This document shows positions 1 to 11,799 of a stretch of 64,000 bases of DNA, in pieces. Numbering within the stretch: position 1 is the stretch's first letter; every line of letters starts with the position of its first letter. The notes under the pieces are model-generated. The model was given only the letters and a program-made list of their open reading frames with translations, was not told the DNA's origin and searched no databases. Source of the stretch: Datisca glomerata (Eukaryota > Streptophyta > Magnoliopsida > Cucurbitales > Datiscaceae); the NCBI GenBank assembly GCA_003255025.1, contig QANY01009007.1:124001-188000 (forward strand), written 5' to 3'. The translations under genes were made by a program, and so were the position numbers.

Positions 1-2
1 CG

Positions 3-146
3 TTTGAGGACGCAGTTCCAGTTCTGGAACGGTTCGTCGACGTTCTGAATGTCGAATGCGGATCCGATCACGCGCTTGCAAAGTTTTCAGGGTACATGCA
101 GCTTGGTGATACTTATTCGATGCTGGGCCAGGTGGAAAAATCGAGG
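3..146 (+). pseudogene. Fragment of a kinesin-light-chain-related TPR protein
   Basis: The frame starting at base 3 gives 48 residues that look like part of a tetratricopeptide repeat protein. The stretch HALAKFSGYMQLGDTYSMLG is what I recall from the plant kinesin light chain-related (KLCR) family, which links microtubules, actin and the plasma membrane. The left end runs out of the window. On the right the similarity stops at QVEKS, and the frame continues into purine-rich sequence that ends at a stop near 196 and does not look like TPR protein. So the piece is truncated on at least one side and is probably a gene remnant, although a real exon followed by an unusual intron cannot be excluded. 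The family call is from memory of the motif, not a search. Confidence 0.5.
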
Positions 147-690
147 GAGGGGAGGGAGAAGGAGGGAGGGGGAGAAATCGTGATGGAGGATACATGAAGA
201 ATCGAAGATTACCTGCTTGCAAAACGGATGGAAGCTAAGAAAATTGAAGACCTGAAGCAACGAACACGCCGCAAAGTTTCGAGAGAGATGAAGGGGAGGG
301 GAGAGAGAACCTGATTTTTTACTGAGGGGACAGCTAAAAATATAATATATAAAGTGAAAAATATAAAATAATATTTTAATACTAGATCATCATTTAACGT
401 ACTAGGTAATGTAATTTTTTAATGTGACACATCATCACTTAATATATTATCTAATGTATCTATTAATGAATAATGACAGAAAAATTATATTGAAATGTTA
501 ATTAAACTATGATAATTAAATTGAAACTTTTTAAATTACTATGAGCAAATTGATAATTTTTCCTATTCTTTTTATATATAAGTGGTCATCTAATAGTATC
601 TCCATATATATAAGTTTTTAAAATGATATAAATTATTTGTATGCTAGTACAAAAGATGGATTGAGATCCAGATTATGACGGATCATATAC
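147..690. other. No gene seen; purine-rich then AT-rich spacer
   Basis: About 150-310 is strongly purine-rich with runs of GGGAGGGAGAAGG type. From 330 the sequence becomes AT-rich with no supported reading frame, RNA gene or clear repeat. Confidence 0.6.
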
Positions 691-1056
691 TTTGCACACT
701 ATGGACTTTGTGAGTACAAAATGAATTTACATCATAACATGGTTGAGCATGTAATACATTTGAGTAAAATGTACAACGAAGTGCGAAAAAATGGGCATTG
801 AAGTTGATATATATGTAAAATTCTTCTCAATTCTTTGTCAGACTCGTGTTATGTAGATAAAGAAGTGATCATGAAAAAGTATACTTCTGAAGAATACAAG
901 AGTATTACAGAAGATCTCATATCAATAGAGGAACGAAATATACGTTCTGAATTTCACCGATCAGCTATATTATCGCAATTCATAAATCTTAGGAGCGTAA
1001 GGTTGGGCCTTGACGTAGACAAGAAAGGACATATATTAAATGGAGTCTCGTGTTAA
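690..1056 (+). pseudogene. Possible Copia gag remnant
   Basis: Between 730 and 1,056 the plus strand, read across frames, gives phrases like EHVIHLSKMYNEV followed by an open stretch with KKYTSEEYKSITEDL. The first phrase resembles the gag (UBN2) domain of Ty1/Copia elements, where a conserved histidine-valine segment is followed by a leucine-rich helix. There are internal stops and no zinc knuckle in this part. It could be a separate, older Copia copy or just chance similarity. Low confidence. Confidence 0.2.
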
Positions 1057-1435
1057 AGTGTTGAACACATTGTGATGTCCCATTTATTTTATACATACAA
1101 TAATTGTTTTTAGCATATTAAGTTGCCATATTTAGTAGTCTTTTATCTTGTGTATGTACTTTTCATGTTATGGTATTAACTAAGTGGAGTTATGATAATA
1201 AGATTAGTATATTCTCATATGTGGAGATATGTTTTAGGCATATAACTAAATAATGATAATCCGAAATTTTGTATGGAAGATGTTTGTAAGCACTGTGAAC
1301 TTTCGATTATATACTCAATATCACATCATCATTGACTTAGTTAAGTTTGCCAAAACTTTAAGGTGTGAATGTGGGTTTTTTCTTTTAAAGTTCTAGTATT
1401 TATATGCGTTGTTGTGTTTATATGACTTCCGCATA
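1057..1435. other. AT-rich spacer, nothing recognised
   Basis: No reading frame, RNA gene or LTR boundary is visible. In particular no 5' LTR is seen for the Copia sequence that follows, so that element is 5'-truncated or its LTR has decayed beyond recognition. Confidence 0.5.
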
Positions 1436-1439
1436 AAAA

Positions 1440-3037
1440 ATATAATAGTTGAACTGAACAAGGGTGAGAAACTGAACAGTGATAATTTTGATATTTGACA
1501 TAGAAAAGTTTAGTATATTCTCGAGGAACAAGAAGTTCTGGAAACCCTTGAAAATAATATGAATGAACCTGAAGATGGTACTTCTACTGAATATAGAAAA
1601 TACCAAGAGTCTTATCGTTTATGGAAACGAAAGAATAGCATAGCCTGCATTACGTTGTTGAGCCGCATGCAAGATGATCTTATGTGTGAGTTTGGAAAGT
1701 TTGAAGTTGCCAAGGATATGTAGGATGCTTTAAAAGAGAAAGTTGGTTTGACTTCAACAATAAGACTAAGATAACTCACGATTAAACTTGACATATATAT
1801 GAAGCGTCAGCATCACACAATGAAACAACATTTGAGAGAGATGTCAAACATGATCAAAGAGTTAATGAGTGTTGGGCATGCATTAACTGATGAACAATAA
1901 GTTCAACCCTGTCATTCATTTCCTCCCTCAAAATCAAGAACACATGAAGGTCAACATGACGCACAATGAAAATATAAAAACTTTTAATGACATTACGCGT
2001 CATGTGAAATTAGAAGCTGAGCGCTTGGAAGCTGCTAAAACTTCTACTCAAGCTTATGTTGCTCAAACAAGTTCTCAAAAGAGCGGTTTTAAGAGAAAGG
2101 AAAATTCTAAAATTTTCAATAAAGGAAAGAAAATAAAAGGTGCAAACTCACAGCACAAAGGTAGGAAACCTGAGACCAACCGTCATATAAGAGGCAAACA
2201 TGATGGTAAAAGGAAGAACAAGAGTGGGATGAAATGTTATAACTGTGGAATTTTAGGTCACTTCGCGCGTGAATGCATTACGTCTCCCAGTGAACCCAAG
2301 AAATACAAGGTACTTTCTAATATTACTTCTCACCGTTCTTATATTTCTAGCAGTGTGTTACTAACTGAATCTTATCCTGTATGGACTGTAGATTTAGGCG
2401 TAACTGACCATGTAGCTAGAAAAAGGGGAGCATTTTTAGAGTATCGTCGAGTCCCAGTGGGTGTAAGATGGATCTATGTAGGAAACAATTCCAGAGTATA
2501 AGTTGAATGAATTGGCACTTGCAAGCTTAAGTTGCATAGTGGTCAGACGCGATGCCCACTTGATGTCCTTTATGCTCTTGAGATTAGCAAAACTTAGTCT
2601 ATGTAACTGTTCTTCTAGGTTTAGGTTTCAATATCAATTTTCATTCAGGTGGTACAAAATTCTATTTAAATCATAAATACTATGGATCTGGTTATTTTTT
2701 TTAATGGTTTTATTGTTCTAGACACTAAACATAACAATGGTAGCAATGATTTTTTTTCTTTAATAACATCGTCTAGTAATAATATGATTGATGCTAATAT
2801 ATGGTATGCTAGGATAGGCCATATAGGGCAAGTCAAAATGAATATGCTTGCTAAAGAATGTATATTAGGCTCGTTTTTAAAGATAGAGATTACTTATATG
2901 TGAGCATTGTCTTGCCAGAAAAGTAACTAGAAAATCATTTGGAAAGGCAAAATGAGCTGATTATCCATTGCAATTAAATATATTTTAATATTTATGGTAC
3001 TATGAATGTGAAGACGAGACGTGGCGCTTCATATTTT
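1440..3037 (+). mobile_element. 5' part of a Tork-like Copia element: gag, protease, integrase start
   Basis: In order: a gag domain (about 1,445-1,980, with ELNKGEKL near its start and several stops); a CCHC zinc knuckle at 2,232-2,276 (CYNCGILGHFAREC); a protease region near 2,380-2,500 where the catalytic triplet expected as DSG reads DLG; the gag-pre-integrase motif IWYARIGHIGQ near 2,800; and the start of integrase (CEHCLARKVTRKSFGKA, then MNVKTRRGASYF by changing frame) up to 3,037. Frameshifts and stops make it non-functional. The motif set is that of the Tork group as I remember it. At 3,038 the sequence switches to another Copia lineage; the missing continuation (FIDDFTR) is found at 53,469-53,490 on the other strand, which points to an inversion. 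Confidence 0.75.
1890..2501 (+). pseudogene. Copia gag C-terminus, zinc knuckle and damaged protease
   Basis: Longest open piece of the Tork-like element, 203 codons, not starting at the original gag start. It carries a very basic lysine/arginine-rich linker (roughly residues 60-115), then the nucleic-acid-binding CCHC knuckle with spacing C-x2-C-x4-H-x4-C, and then the protease. The protease should cut the polyprotein, but its active-site DSG is DLG here (VDLGVTDHVA), so even this open stretch would lack protease activity. The gag upstream is in another frame or is interrupted by stops. Confidence 0.7.
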
Positions 3038-3392
3038 CAGTATGGTAAGTCAATTCATGCACTCATCAGGACCAGAACAATTTGAGGTTTATAGAATTTT
3101 AGGGTATTTAAAAGGAACTCCAGGTATAGGTCTATTGTTTGAGAATAATGGTCATCTACAAGTTGAAGTATTTACTGATACTGATTGAGCTAGCAGTATA
3201 ACAGACATGAGATCAACATTTGGCTATTGTACCTTTGTTTGAGGCAGCCTAGTCACTTGGCGTAGTAAGAAGCAAAATGTGGTGGCAAAAAGTAGTGCGG
3301 AGGCTGAGTTTAGGTCTGTTGCTCATGGAATTTGTGATCTATCACAAATTAAGAAACTCTAAGAAGATTTAAAGATCTTCAATCCATTACCA

Positions 3393-3587
3393 ATGAAGTT
3401 ACACTGTGATAATAAAGCAGCAGTTTCTATTGCTCATAACCTTGTCCTTTATTACAGGACAAAGCACGTTCAAGTTGACAAACACATTATTAAGGAGAAG
3501 CTGGACAGTGGACTGATATGTATGCCCTATATTACAACAGTTGATCATGTTGTTGACATACTTACAAAAGGAATACACAAGAAATAA
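3393..3587 (+). pseudogene. Copia RNase H C-terminal fragment
   Basis: An open stretch of 64 codons covering the last part of RNase H. It has the conserved aspartate-asparagine in LHCDNKAA, the HVQVDKHIIKEKL helix and the DILTKG tail found at the end of Copia pol. Upstream stops separate it from the rest of RNase H, so it is a relic and not a gene of its own. Confidence 0.75.
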
Positions 3588-3647
3588 TTTGAGAGTTTCA
3601 TTTGAAAGCTTGCAATGGACGATATCTTCAAACCAGCTTGGGGGGAG

Positions 3648-3857
3648 TGTTGGAAATATTTGGCTAAGATATTGCCAAGATCTTAGGAGTTTTCCCCATT
3701 TGTAACTTCCTAATAGGATCTGTATATCCCTTTAATTTATTGTATTTTTTATTCATTGTATAGTCTATAAATATGAGTCTTTTAACTATTACTTTTATGA
3801 ATTAAGAACAAGAGAATCATACAAAGTTTGATTCCTCACCTTTTCTCTGCATCAATT
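3648..3857 (+). repeat. 3' LTR of the Ale-like Copia element
   Basis: Starts TGTTGGAAATATTTGGC directly after the polypurine tract and ends CTCTGCATCAATT. The same LTR, in reverse complement, lies at 57,943-58,195, where it is followed by a methionine-tRNA primer site. This copy lacks a block of about 40 bases present in the other. If both are taken to end at CAATT, the base five after this LTR (AAACC) and the five before the other one (AAACT in element orientation) agree at four of five positions, as expected of one aged target-site duplication. Confidence 0.8.
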
Positions 3858-3978
3858 AAACCAAACCATTCATTATCACTTTGGTTTAGTTTGGGTTGGT
3901 AGTTTTGTTTCATTTATATTTAAAGTTAATAAAAGAAAATAACTTATATTAATAAAATGATTCTTATTTTATTAGATA

Positions 3979-4683
3979 ATGTTATAGGTGTTTCCTGACC
4001 AGCAACAACGTGACGACATGTGTTGCACCATATCAAAAAGTTCATGACGAAACAAATAGAAGGAGAAAGCCGGACCACGCCTAGTCGATTCCGAGGGAGC
4101 TCAGGTTGCACAAACCTGAGCAGATAAAGGACATCAAGAATGGAGCTCACGAAGAAGCTCGAATTACCCGAAGTGTGAGAGGTATCATTACCCGCCGAAA
4201 GTAACATCCCAAGTGGAATCTTTCTCATAGGCTCGAACACCCGACAAGTCCAATCACCGTGGTAGAATGTCAGATCAGCCCCAGATATGTCACCTTAAAA
4301 GCGTATCAATATTTAATGTCTCTCACTTTATGTCAAAGATCGTCTTCCACCTGTGTAATCAAGGGTATTCATCGTGTCTCGGGAAACTTCCCCTGCACGC
4401 TTCCGATGCTTCTTCAACACACTTCCTCCTATAATGCTGCAGGTGTAACTATCCTCATCGACCATAGGACATGTATGTCATTTCTCCCTTAGGAAACTGT
4501 ATCAAAATAACGTCGGGATACTTATTTAGGCATCAAAGGCCCTTAGGAGAGGCAACCACCCCCTGATACCCCCTCGCTCTTTGGGTTCTTTGTTTGTGTT
4601 TTATAGATTTCAAGGTCAAGAAGATTTCCACGCTAAATAGGGGACGACATGCAATATTACTGTTGAGATTTTTTGTATCAACA
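3979..4683 (+). repeat. Putative 5' LTR of a Gypsy element with primer binding site
   Basis: Runs from TGTTATAGGTGTTTCCTGACC to TTTTGTATCAACA. Directly after it comes ATTGGCACTGTCTATGGGAA, close to the TTGGCGCCGTCTGTGGGAA primer site of many plant Gypsy elements. The right edge is therefore well placed; the left edge rests only on the TG and is uncertain. No second copy is present in the window. Confidence 0.6.
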
Positions 4684-7600
4684 ATTGGCACTGTCTATGG
4701 GAACGACATTGAAACTGTTCACTTCCAAAACACTAGGAGTATCTGCTCCACCACAAAGAGAAAACCAGTTTGATGTTCTCATCCCACTCCGACGAGGCCC
4801 AAGCACGAGAGGGGAAACTCACCTCCTCCTAACCTAGGGAAGGATACTCTGCCAACATGGTGATCTCACAACGAATGAAAAATGATATAGTGGTCGCGCC
4901 CTCTAAGGCAATCGGGATAAGGAAGATGGACACACTGACTCTCACTCAAATCATGGCGACCTCTTACACAAAAATGATCCTTTCTCATTGTCGGAAGGCC
5001 CATTGGTTGGGTCATTACGCCTCTAGAGAATCATGAGGGGAAACCATACCGGAATGGTTAAGATGATACCCTGACTCAGAGAAGATGCCACCTCTTGAGG
5101 AAACCGGTACTAAAGTGAGACCAAGCTGTGGAAGATCAAGTTGTCACCTAGTGGTGAAGGCTCTGGTTGAAGTTAGCCCAAGAAGAGAAAAGAAAGAGGA
5201 AGTAATGAGAAGGGCTCAGAAGGAGGACACCCTGTTAAGAAACCTATGTTGTGTATACATCGCTCATAATACTACCGGATGAGGGAGGTGAACAGAGTAA
5301 ACGAAGAACAAATGAAAGCAAAGACCTTCAAAGTTCTTATGCCTTTAGATAGTTATGACATCAAAAAGCCATCAACCCACTTTTAAATGCTGATCATGTT
5401 AACCCGGCATTAGGAGAGAGATGCGTGCTGAGTAAGCTTCGGGTGAGATGACGGCCTTTTCTGAAATGACGAGCTGAGGGTGGCATTAAATGCCTTTGAC
5501 CCTCAAGCCGACATGAGGGGATGTGCTTAAAATAGTGATTTTCCTTTAGTCCTACTAGGCATGGTGGATGCGATTGTTCCATGTGGCGTTCTCCCATTTA
5601 CAACCGGAATAAGTTGACTTCAAATCGTCATAATGAAGCGTCGAATCAACCATTTGGTGAATAATGATGATGCCTAACAGAGTGTTAGCCAAGCTCCTGC
5701 GTCAGACCTTTCCCTCGAAGCCTCCTAATTTATGTTGGACAATTCTTCCTCAGCTCATTTGAAGGGCGACCTGGTCAGGAGTTAAGTAGAAATGTTTGTT
5801 TTGGCATGCCATGTAGCGCCATGTCATCAGTAGTCTGGGAATACTCGTAACACACTCCATTATAGATATTAGGTGCTTAGTTTTACCGTGACCACATAAA
5901 CAAATTATCCAAGAGGTACTATAAAACTAAATTAAAAGTGTCATAAGTTTCTACTCTTGAGAATCTATGCCACCGCGGGAGATGAGGGTAAACGTCAGCA
6001 GGCCACCCTTGGCAAGGTAGTTTATCTACTCCCTCTTTACTTCTTGGCTTCCCTTTGGCCCCCAACAAATAAAAAAGCTGCTGCGTAAGCTAAAAGTAAC
6101 ATTACGTAAGTAAACAAACCTGGAATAATTCCGAATTAAAATACATGGTCTCACATCATTCCTCCACGATAGGCCTCTCCCAATAAATAACGGATATGAG
6201 ACACTTTCATGAATCTTGGCTAAAAAGCTACCAGTTCTTGCCCCCAACTCAACTAAAATGGAAGGACATATCGTTGTAAAATTGGTACACGTGCTCACTA
6301 GCCAAACTTAACCTGAGGTCCCTATTGGAAAATGAGGGCAGTCAAGACTTTTTACACTAATCTTCAGGGGGATCATATTTTTAATGGTGGAGCACGCAAG
6401 TATGCTCCCCGACCCTCAGTGCATGCATAAGCGGGGAAATCCATCAGAATAGAGGATCCCATGATCGATGAACTGCCCGAAGAGCAGCCTGGGGAAAACT
6501 TGAAGAATCGGAAGGATGAGTAATTCACCTGTCAGAGCAGCAAGAGAGGATGGTTTATGATGAAGCAACACTTATCCCGAGCAGAATGGATAGTCATAGG
6601 TGTTCCGCCTTGGTCTCCCCCAATCGGAGAAGAAGAAGTAGTCTCTCATTTGATCAGCTCCAAGTATGGCGGGCATTGATAAGCTGTCTGAACCAAGCAA
6701 CATTTGTCAAATAAAAAGACTGACTCTTCTATAAAGTGGGATGAAAGATCAAAAAGTGATGTATGTGTGGCAATCTAGCGCACCAGACCGGATTAAAAAG
6801 TGATGTCTAGTGTAATAAAAGGATCTAGCCAGAGCAAAAAACGTCTGACTAGACACCAAATAGAAAAGGGATTGACCTTTATTCTAACTTTCTGAATAAG
6901 AAAAACTCTAGCCAGAGCATATGATAAAAGGTACAGTCTAACTTGCACTTGGTTCACCAGGTAAAGGCCCCTTAAGTTTGAGGCAGGTCCACCCAAACAG
7001 ACCTTCTCAAGGGGCAACACCCAAATAATTTTGAAAATCTCAGCAATACTGTATGACTTGACCTCCCTCAAATGGGGCAACCCACAAGGAAGAAAGCAAA
7101 GGGATCAACCCCGTTACTTGAGGCCCACTCAAGCTTAGGGTCAGAGCGACTCTACAACTCAGGTCAGTAGAAATTAGTAAGAACATTCATAACTCAAAAC
7201 AACAAGAACAAAGGAAAGATTAAGGTCTGGTCCAGACCAAACCAAAGCTTGGTGGAAGTAAAATAGGACTTCGCTTACTTAAAAGGATCAAGTTCATCGA
7301 AGTTCCGGACCGACGGTCAAGCTTATGCAAACGTGAAGGTTATAACATAAAGGAAATAATCAAGAACAAAGCCAAAAGTAAGGAAGATGTTAGGGCCATT
7401 AAAAGAAAAATTCATTTTTATTAATAAGAGGAAAATATTACAAATAGGAAAAAAAGAAAAGTTACAGAAACCTCGTCCCAAGGAAGAGGGCGAACCTCCT
7501 CCTTAGGCTAACCAAAAAGTAAAAATGAACACACCACACATGTAGGCCAGTGCTCCTAAGATTTCCACAGCTTTCTTGAATTCTTTTAAGGTCATGAGAG

Positions 7601-7889
7601 TTCCGGTCACTTTTCGGCCAAAGATTTAGGATCAAATGACTTGTTCTAACACCCACACCAAGTTAAGCCAAAGGGGAATTCAACCCGCAAGCAATAGGTC
7701 ATCCCATGATGGGTAACTCATTGGTTCTTTAAATTTCACATTTCCTTTATGTATTTTCTCAATGAAAATTTCAGTAATTTTTACATCTTTAATTTTTTTT
7801 TCTTTTTTACATTCAAGAATTTGTTCGAGTCTGGTGTTAGCCTTTTATTTTACTTTACTTTTGTTTATGCTCATATGTTTGCCTTGTTC
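4684..7889 (+). mobile_element. Decayed Gypsy internal sequence and spacer
   Basis: After the primer site the plus strand should hold gag and pol, but there are only short open stretches (for example 5,085-5,282, rich in Lys/Arg/Glu) and none is recognisable. From about 5,900 I cannot tell element from spacer. From 7,700 the sequence is T-rich up to the LINE start. No RNA gene and no cellular gene is seen. Confidence 0.35.
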
Positions 7890-7951
7890 TGAAAATTGAC
7901 AGAGGAAGATCAAGCTCCGGAGTCGAACAACGAAGATGCATCAGGGTTCGT

Positions 7952-8143
7952 GTGGATATGGATATAACCCAACCTCCCAAGAGGGGACGTCTCATTAGCA
8001 ATGGGGGAGTATCAAGTTGGGTTGTTTATCGTTATGAAAGGTTACCCAAGTTTTGTGCATTTTGCGGAAGCATTGGGCACGACGAGGAAACTTGCCACCT
8101 TCACCGTCTAGAACAGAAACATAACAGAGATGTCATTTTCTGA
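7952..8143 (+). pseudogene. LINE ORF1 zinc-knuckle piece
   Basis: Reads VDMDITQPPKRGR, then RYERLPKFCAFCGSIGHDEE, then TC. This is the pattern of plant LINE ORF1 proteins, where a conserved basic strand is followed by a CCHC knuckle (C-x2-C-x4-H-x4-C). It binds the element RNA in the ribonucleoprotein. The upstream DUF4283-like domain is missing; downstream (8,212-8,700) there is a Ser/Thr-rich remainder of ORF1 with shifts. Confidence 0.65.
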
Positions 8144-8951
8144 TATGGGGAAGAACTAATCGCTAATACTGGCAGAGGCGTAGTCGAGCTGAAGCACATG
8201 GGAGGACTGATGTGTCTACAGATTCTTATGGGGCATCTATGGCGACAGACAAGGCTGAATCCGTCAATGAGCAAGCTCCGCCGAGGACCGTTCAAACTTC
8301 GTTGGCCACCGTACATTGGGAAGAGGGAACGTCACATACCAACTCAATGAAAATGACTCATGTCAGCGCTGGCTCCCACAAGGCAGTAGCGGATTGTGTT
8401 CCCAATGAACCTATGCCATTAGACCTACCCAAAAATTGTGGCTTGGTGAGTAAAGAAGTCGTTTTCGGGCACAAGAATCTGGAGCATTAACTAAATGCAA
8501 AATTCATTGGGATTTTTTAATGGAAGCATGGTAGAATGCAGAAGAAGAATGGATAGTGACGTCATGATCTCTAATGGGTCAATTTGTACAGATAACTACA
8601 AATCATCATTTGTAGGTGGGCCATTATTTCTCAACACGTGGGCCAAGTTTCTTCTCATGCAGGTGGGCCTTCAGAGAGTTGTAATAAAGATCGCCCTATG
8701 ACAAATGGTGTAGTTAGGAGAGGAGATTACACAAAGAAATTGTTCAAAAACGATGACAACAAAAACCAAAACATAACAGAGTCTCTTCCTTAAACAAAAA
8801 ATGCACTCTTAAGGACGCTTTAGAAGAGGCTCTCAAGGAGCCAGAAATTGATTAGCATGGAGGAACTCCCATTCTAGAAGGAAATTACTTTGGTACTAGA
8901 AAATACACCAAGGGTGTTGGAGGCTGACCTTGAACAGCCTCCCCATAAGCC

Positions 8952-11337
8952 ATGAAAATATTAAGCTGGAACTGCCAGGACTTAGGGAGGGCCTTGACAG
9001 TTCATAACTTAGTCGATTTTGTTCGGCGTCATTCTCCAGGTCTGATTTTTATTCAAGAAATGAAGAACAAATTAAGGAAGGTGGAAAGATTGAAACAGAT
9101 GCTACATTATCTGCATGCTCTCATTGTGGATCCTGTCGGTACCAAAAGGGGTCTGTGTCTGTTATGGAAAGACTCTAAAGTTAGTACGTTTGCATATTTC
9201 ATGATAGAAACAAATGTGTGGGATGTTCAGCATAAGGTGAGTTGATACTTCATTGGAGTATATGGTTGTCATGATTCCAATATTTAGAAGTACAATTTGA
9301 AATCTTAAAGGAGAGAATCCTTGTAAGTCTTCCCCAACATTGGTGGATGGTGATTTAATGAAGTTATGTTTGACCGGGAGAGGGAGAAGGGCAGCCAATT
9401 ATATTTAGTGATGGGGAGAACCTTTGAAGCATGATCCGTGAGTGCAATATTTACGTGGTGCAATAGGCGAGAGGAAGGAACAATCCGCTATCGACTCGAT
9501 AGATTGCTTTGTACGTATAGCTGGTTCCTTAATTACAGCAAGTCGGTAGTACATCATAGTCAAATTTTAGGTTCTGATCATTTTGCACTCTGCCTTAATA
9601 CGACACCGTATGAGTCCACACCGTATGAGTCCAACAATAGGGTCAAACAATGCTTCAAATTTGATTTGAGATTGTTAGGGGATGATAGTTGCAGGAAAGC
9701 AGTTGTGCAGTTTGGAATAATTTTTGTCCAGCATCTGCAGCAGACCAGTTAAGCGAAAAATTGGAAAAATTGGAACTCATGAGAAACCAATTACTTCAAT
9801 GGAGGAGGAAAACTAATTTCAATTCCAAAAGGCAAATTGAGGAACTTTTACATGAATTGCGAACACTCCACGGATGCTCCACACCTGATATGAAAGAGAT
9901 TAAAAGCAAGGAAAAAGAGCTAGAAACGGCCATGCTGGAAGAAGAACGGTATTGCGGGGCAAGTCGCGCATGGATTGGTTACGGCTTGGGGACAAGAATA
10001 CTAAATTTTTTCATGCAAAATTTAAGTAGACGAGCCGTAGTCTACTAATTCAAGGGCTAGAAAATATGGATGGACGATGGATGGATCAACAAGGTCCAAT
10101 TCGAAAGCATACACTGGAGTACTTTCAATCTCTTTTTGCCTACCAAAATCCATCATCTCTAGAGAAAGCGGTGAATGTCCTAAACAAATAGATTACGCAA
10201 GACCAGATAGAGGCTATTTCCACACCGTTTTAAGAGGAGGAGATCTTGGCGACCCTTCATCAGATGCACCCTTCTAAAGCTCTGGGTGCTGACGGACTCA
10301 TTGTTGATTTCTATCAAAACCAGTGGACTATGATGAGAAAAGATTTGTTATATATATTTGATCATTTCTATAATACTGGAAAATTACCCAAATATCTTAA
10401 TCACACACATATAGTTCTCATTCCCAAACGACCTCACCCGCACACATTACAAGATTTTAGGCCCATTTCATTATGCAATGTAGTGTATAAAATTGTGTCT
10501 AAAGTTCTTTGTAACAGATTAAAAATCATCATTCCCTATATCATTAGGGAATTCCAAGGTACTTTTATCTTGGGTCGTCAAATTAGTGATAATATTCTTA
10601 TAACTCATGAGGCCTGATAATATTCTTATAACTCACGAGGCCCTTCCTTCTTTGAAGCTGGAAAAGAAAGGAATTCGTGGAGAGGCTATAATCAAACTCG
10701 ACATGGCTAAAGTTTATGACCACTTGGAGTGGGATTTTGTCGATGCAATGTTGGCTAAGTTGAATTTTAACAATTTATGGCGGGCTTGGAATGAAGAATG
10801 CATCAAATCAGTTTCATACGCCATTTCAATCAATGGAGAATTAATCGATTCTTTCTTGCCGCAAAGAGGTTTGCGGCAAGGAGATCCGTTGTCACCGTAT
10901 ATCTTCATTCTTAGTGCAGAAGTACTTTCAAAAATGTTATCCAATGCGGTTAAGGATGGTATGATTCACGGGTTCTCTCCTAGACGGCTAACACCTTCCA
11001 TTTCTCATCTATTTTTTACAGATGATTCGGTATTATTTTGCTGAGCTTTTGTAAAAGAATTTTCTTACATTCTACCAATTCTAAAGAGCCATGAAAGAGA
11101 ATCTAGTCAACAGGTAAATTTTAAAAAAATCTCCCTTTGCTTTTCTCCTAATACTTCCCGTGATCTTCAAAGCCATTTGGCAAGCATTTTGGGTATTTCG
11201 AATTATGGTGGATTTGAAAAATACTTGGGTGTTTCTGTGATGTTCAGAGGTTCAAAACGAGGTTTATTTGATGAGGTAAAAAGGAAATTGGATGCAAAAT
11301 TAATGGATGGTAGGGTAGTCCTGTCCCCTATTAGAGA
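8952..11337 (+). pseudogene. LINE ORF2: endonuclease and reverse transcriptase, broken
   Basis: Endonuclease motifs: MKILSWNCQDLG at the start (metal-binding Asn), the glutamate in FIQEMKN, and GSDHFAL at 9,570-9,590, the last two in different frames. Reverse transcriptase motifs: [69 protein letters not shown] and FTDDSVLF. A direct duplication of 28 bp (10,588-10,615 and 10,616-10,643) shifts the frame and puts a stop between the two RT halves. The protein should nick DNA and copy its own RNA at the nick. This copy cannot. Confidence 0.85.
10588..10643 (+). repeat. 28-bp direct duplication inside the LINE RT
   Basis: GATAATATTCTTATAACTCA begins both copies, which follow each other directly and differ at one or two bases. 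28 is not a multiple of three, so the duplication breaks the frame. Confidence 0.9.
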
Positions 11338-11799
11338 AGGGCCGGCATCGTCCAGATAGATCAGCTATGTCGGCTTACGTACGTCTTGTTGACCAAACGA
11401 TCAGGTATACCACACCATGTATCATCCCCTTCTTTCTATAGAGGAGAGATAAATAAAAAGAAAAGAGAGAGAGTGATCGTGCCATAAGACCTTGTTCGTT
11501 TCTACTTGACGTTATTTTTCTCAGTTTTTTTTACATTACATAAGATAGCTTGATTACTTAGCGCTTGCGCTAAGGATCTAATTAGAGTCAAACTTGGATT
11601 AGAAAAAATAACCTTTCCGTTATTAGCCGGAGTACAAGTGTACTCCTTGATCTTTAGTAAAGGCGGATTAAGCCAAAAAACTATTTTTTTAAGTCTCAAC
11701 ATCCTCGTTGCGAGTCGCTCTGCGAGACGTCCAGTAGTCTTTGACTTGGTCTTCGAATCGTAAGTTTCAGCCTGTTACCAGCTTGCCTCGCTCCTAGGT
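11338..11799. other. Mitochondrial-type spacer at the left edge of the NUMT
   Basis: No gene recognised. A stretch with many A/G runs at 11,450-11,480 and moderately GC-balanced sequence after it. Origin as mitochondrial DNA is inferred from position only. Confidence 0.4.

Larger units (their letters stand above)
3039..3857 (+). mobile_element. 3' part of an Ale-like Copia element: RNase H and 3' LTR
   Basis: Begins in the middle of the RT/RNase H connection (MVSQFMHSSGPEQF at 3,042) and continues through RNase H: GYLKGTPGIGLLF, then KSSAEAEFRSVAHG, then LHCDNKAAVSIAHN with the usual TKHVQVDKH and DILTKG ends. A few stops interrupt it (for example TGA at 3,186 and TAA near 3,360). A polypurine tract (CTTGGGGGGAG) lies directly before the LTR. 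The upstream half of this element, ending PDIAFVV, is not here: it sits on the minus strand at 53,492-58,195, and the two ends join in frame. This is the main evidence for an inversion. Confidence 0.85.
7890..11337 (+). mobile_element. L1-type LINE, first part (interrupted at 11,337)
   Basis: A plant L1-like non-LTR element. ORF1 C-terminus with a CCHC knuckle is at 7,952-8,143; ORF2 starts at 8,952 with an apurinic-type endonuclease and goes on to reverse transcriptase (9,700-11,040) and the thumb region (11,160-11,337). The left end lacks the ORF1 front domain, so the copy is 5'-truncated near 7,890, as is usual for LINEs. At 11,337 the frame LSPIRE is cut by organelle DNA and resumes at 50,674 as REILLKAVGFALP in the same frame. 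The copy is inactive: many frameshifts, and FTDD in place of FADD in the polymerase box. Confidence 0.85.

Noticed and set aside
3038..3039. Simple internal deletion of one Copia element (integrase to RNase H)
   Set aside because: The missing parts are found as the reciprocal joint at 53,491, and LTRs of the same family lie at both ends in opposite direction; an inversion explains both joints at once.
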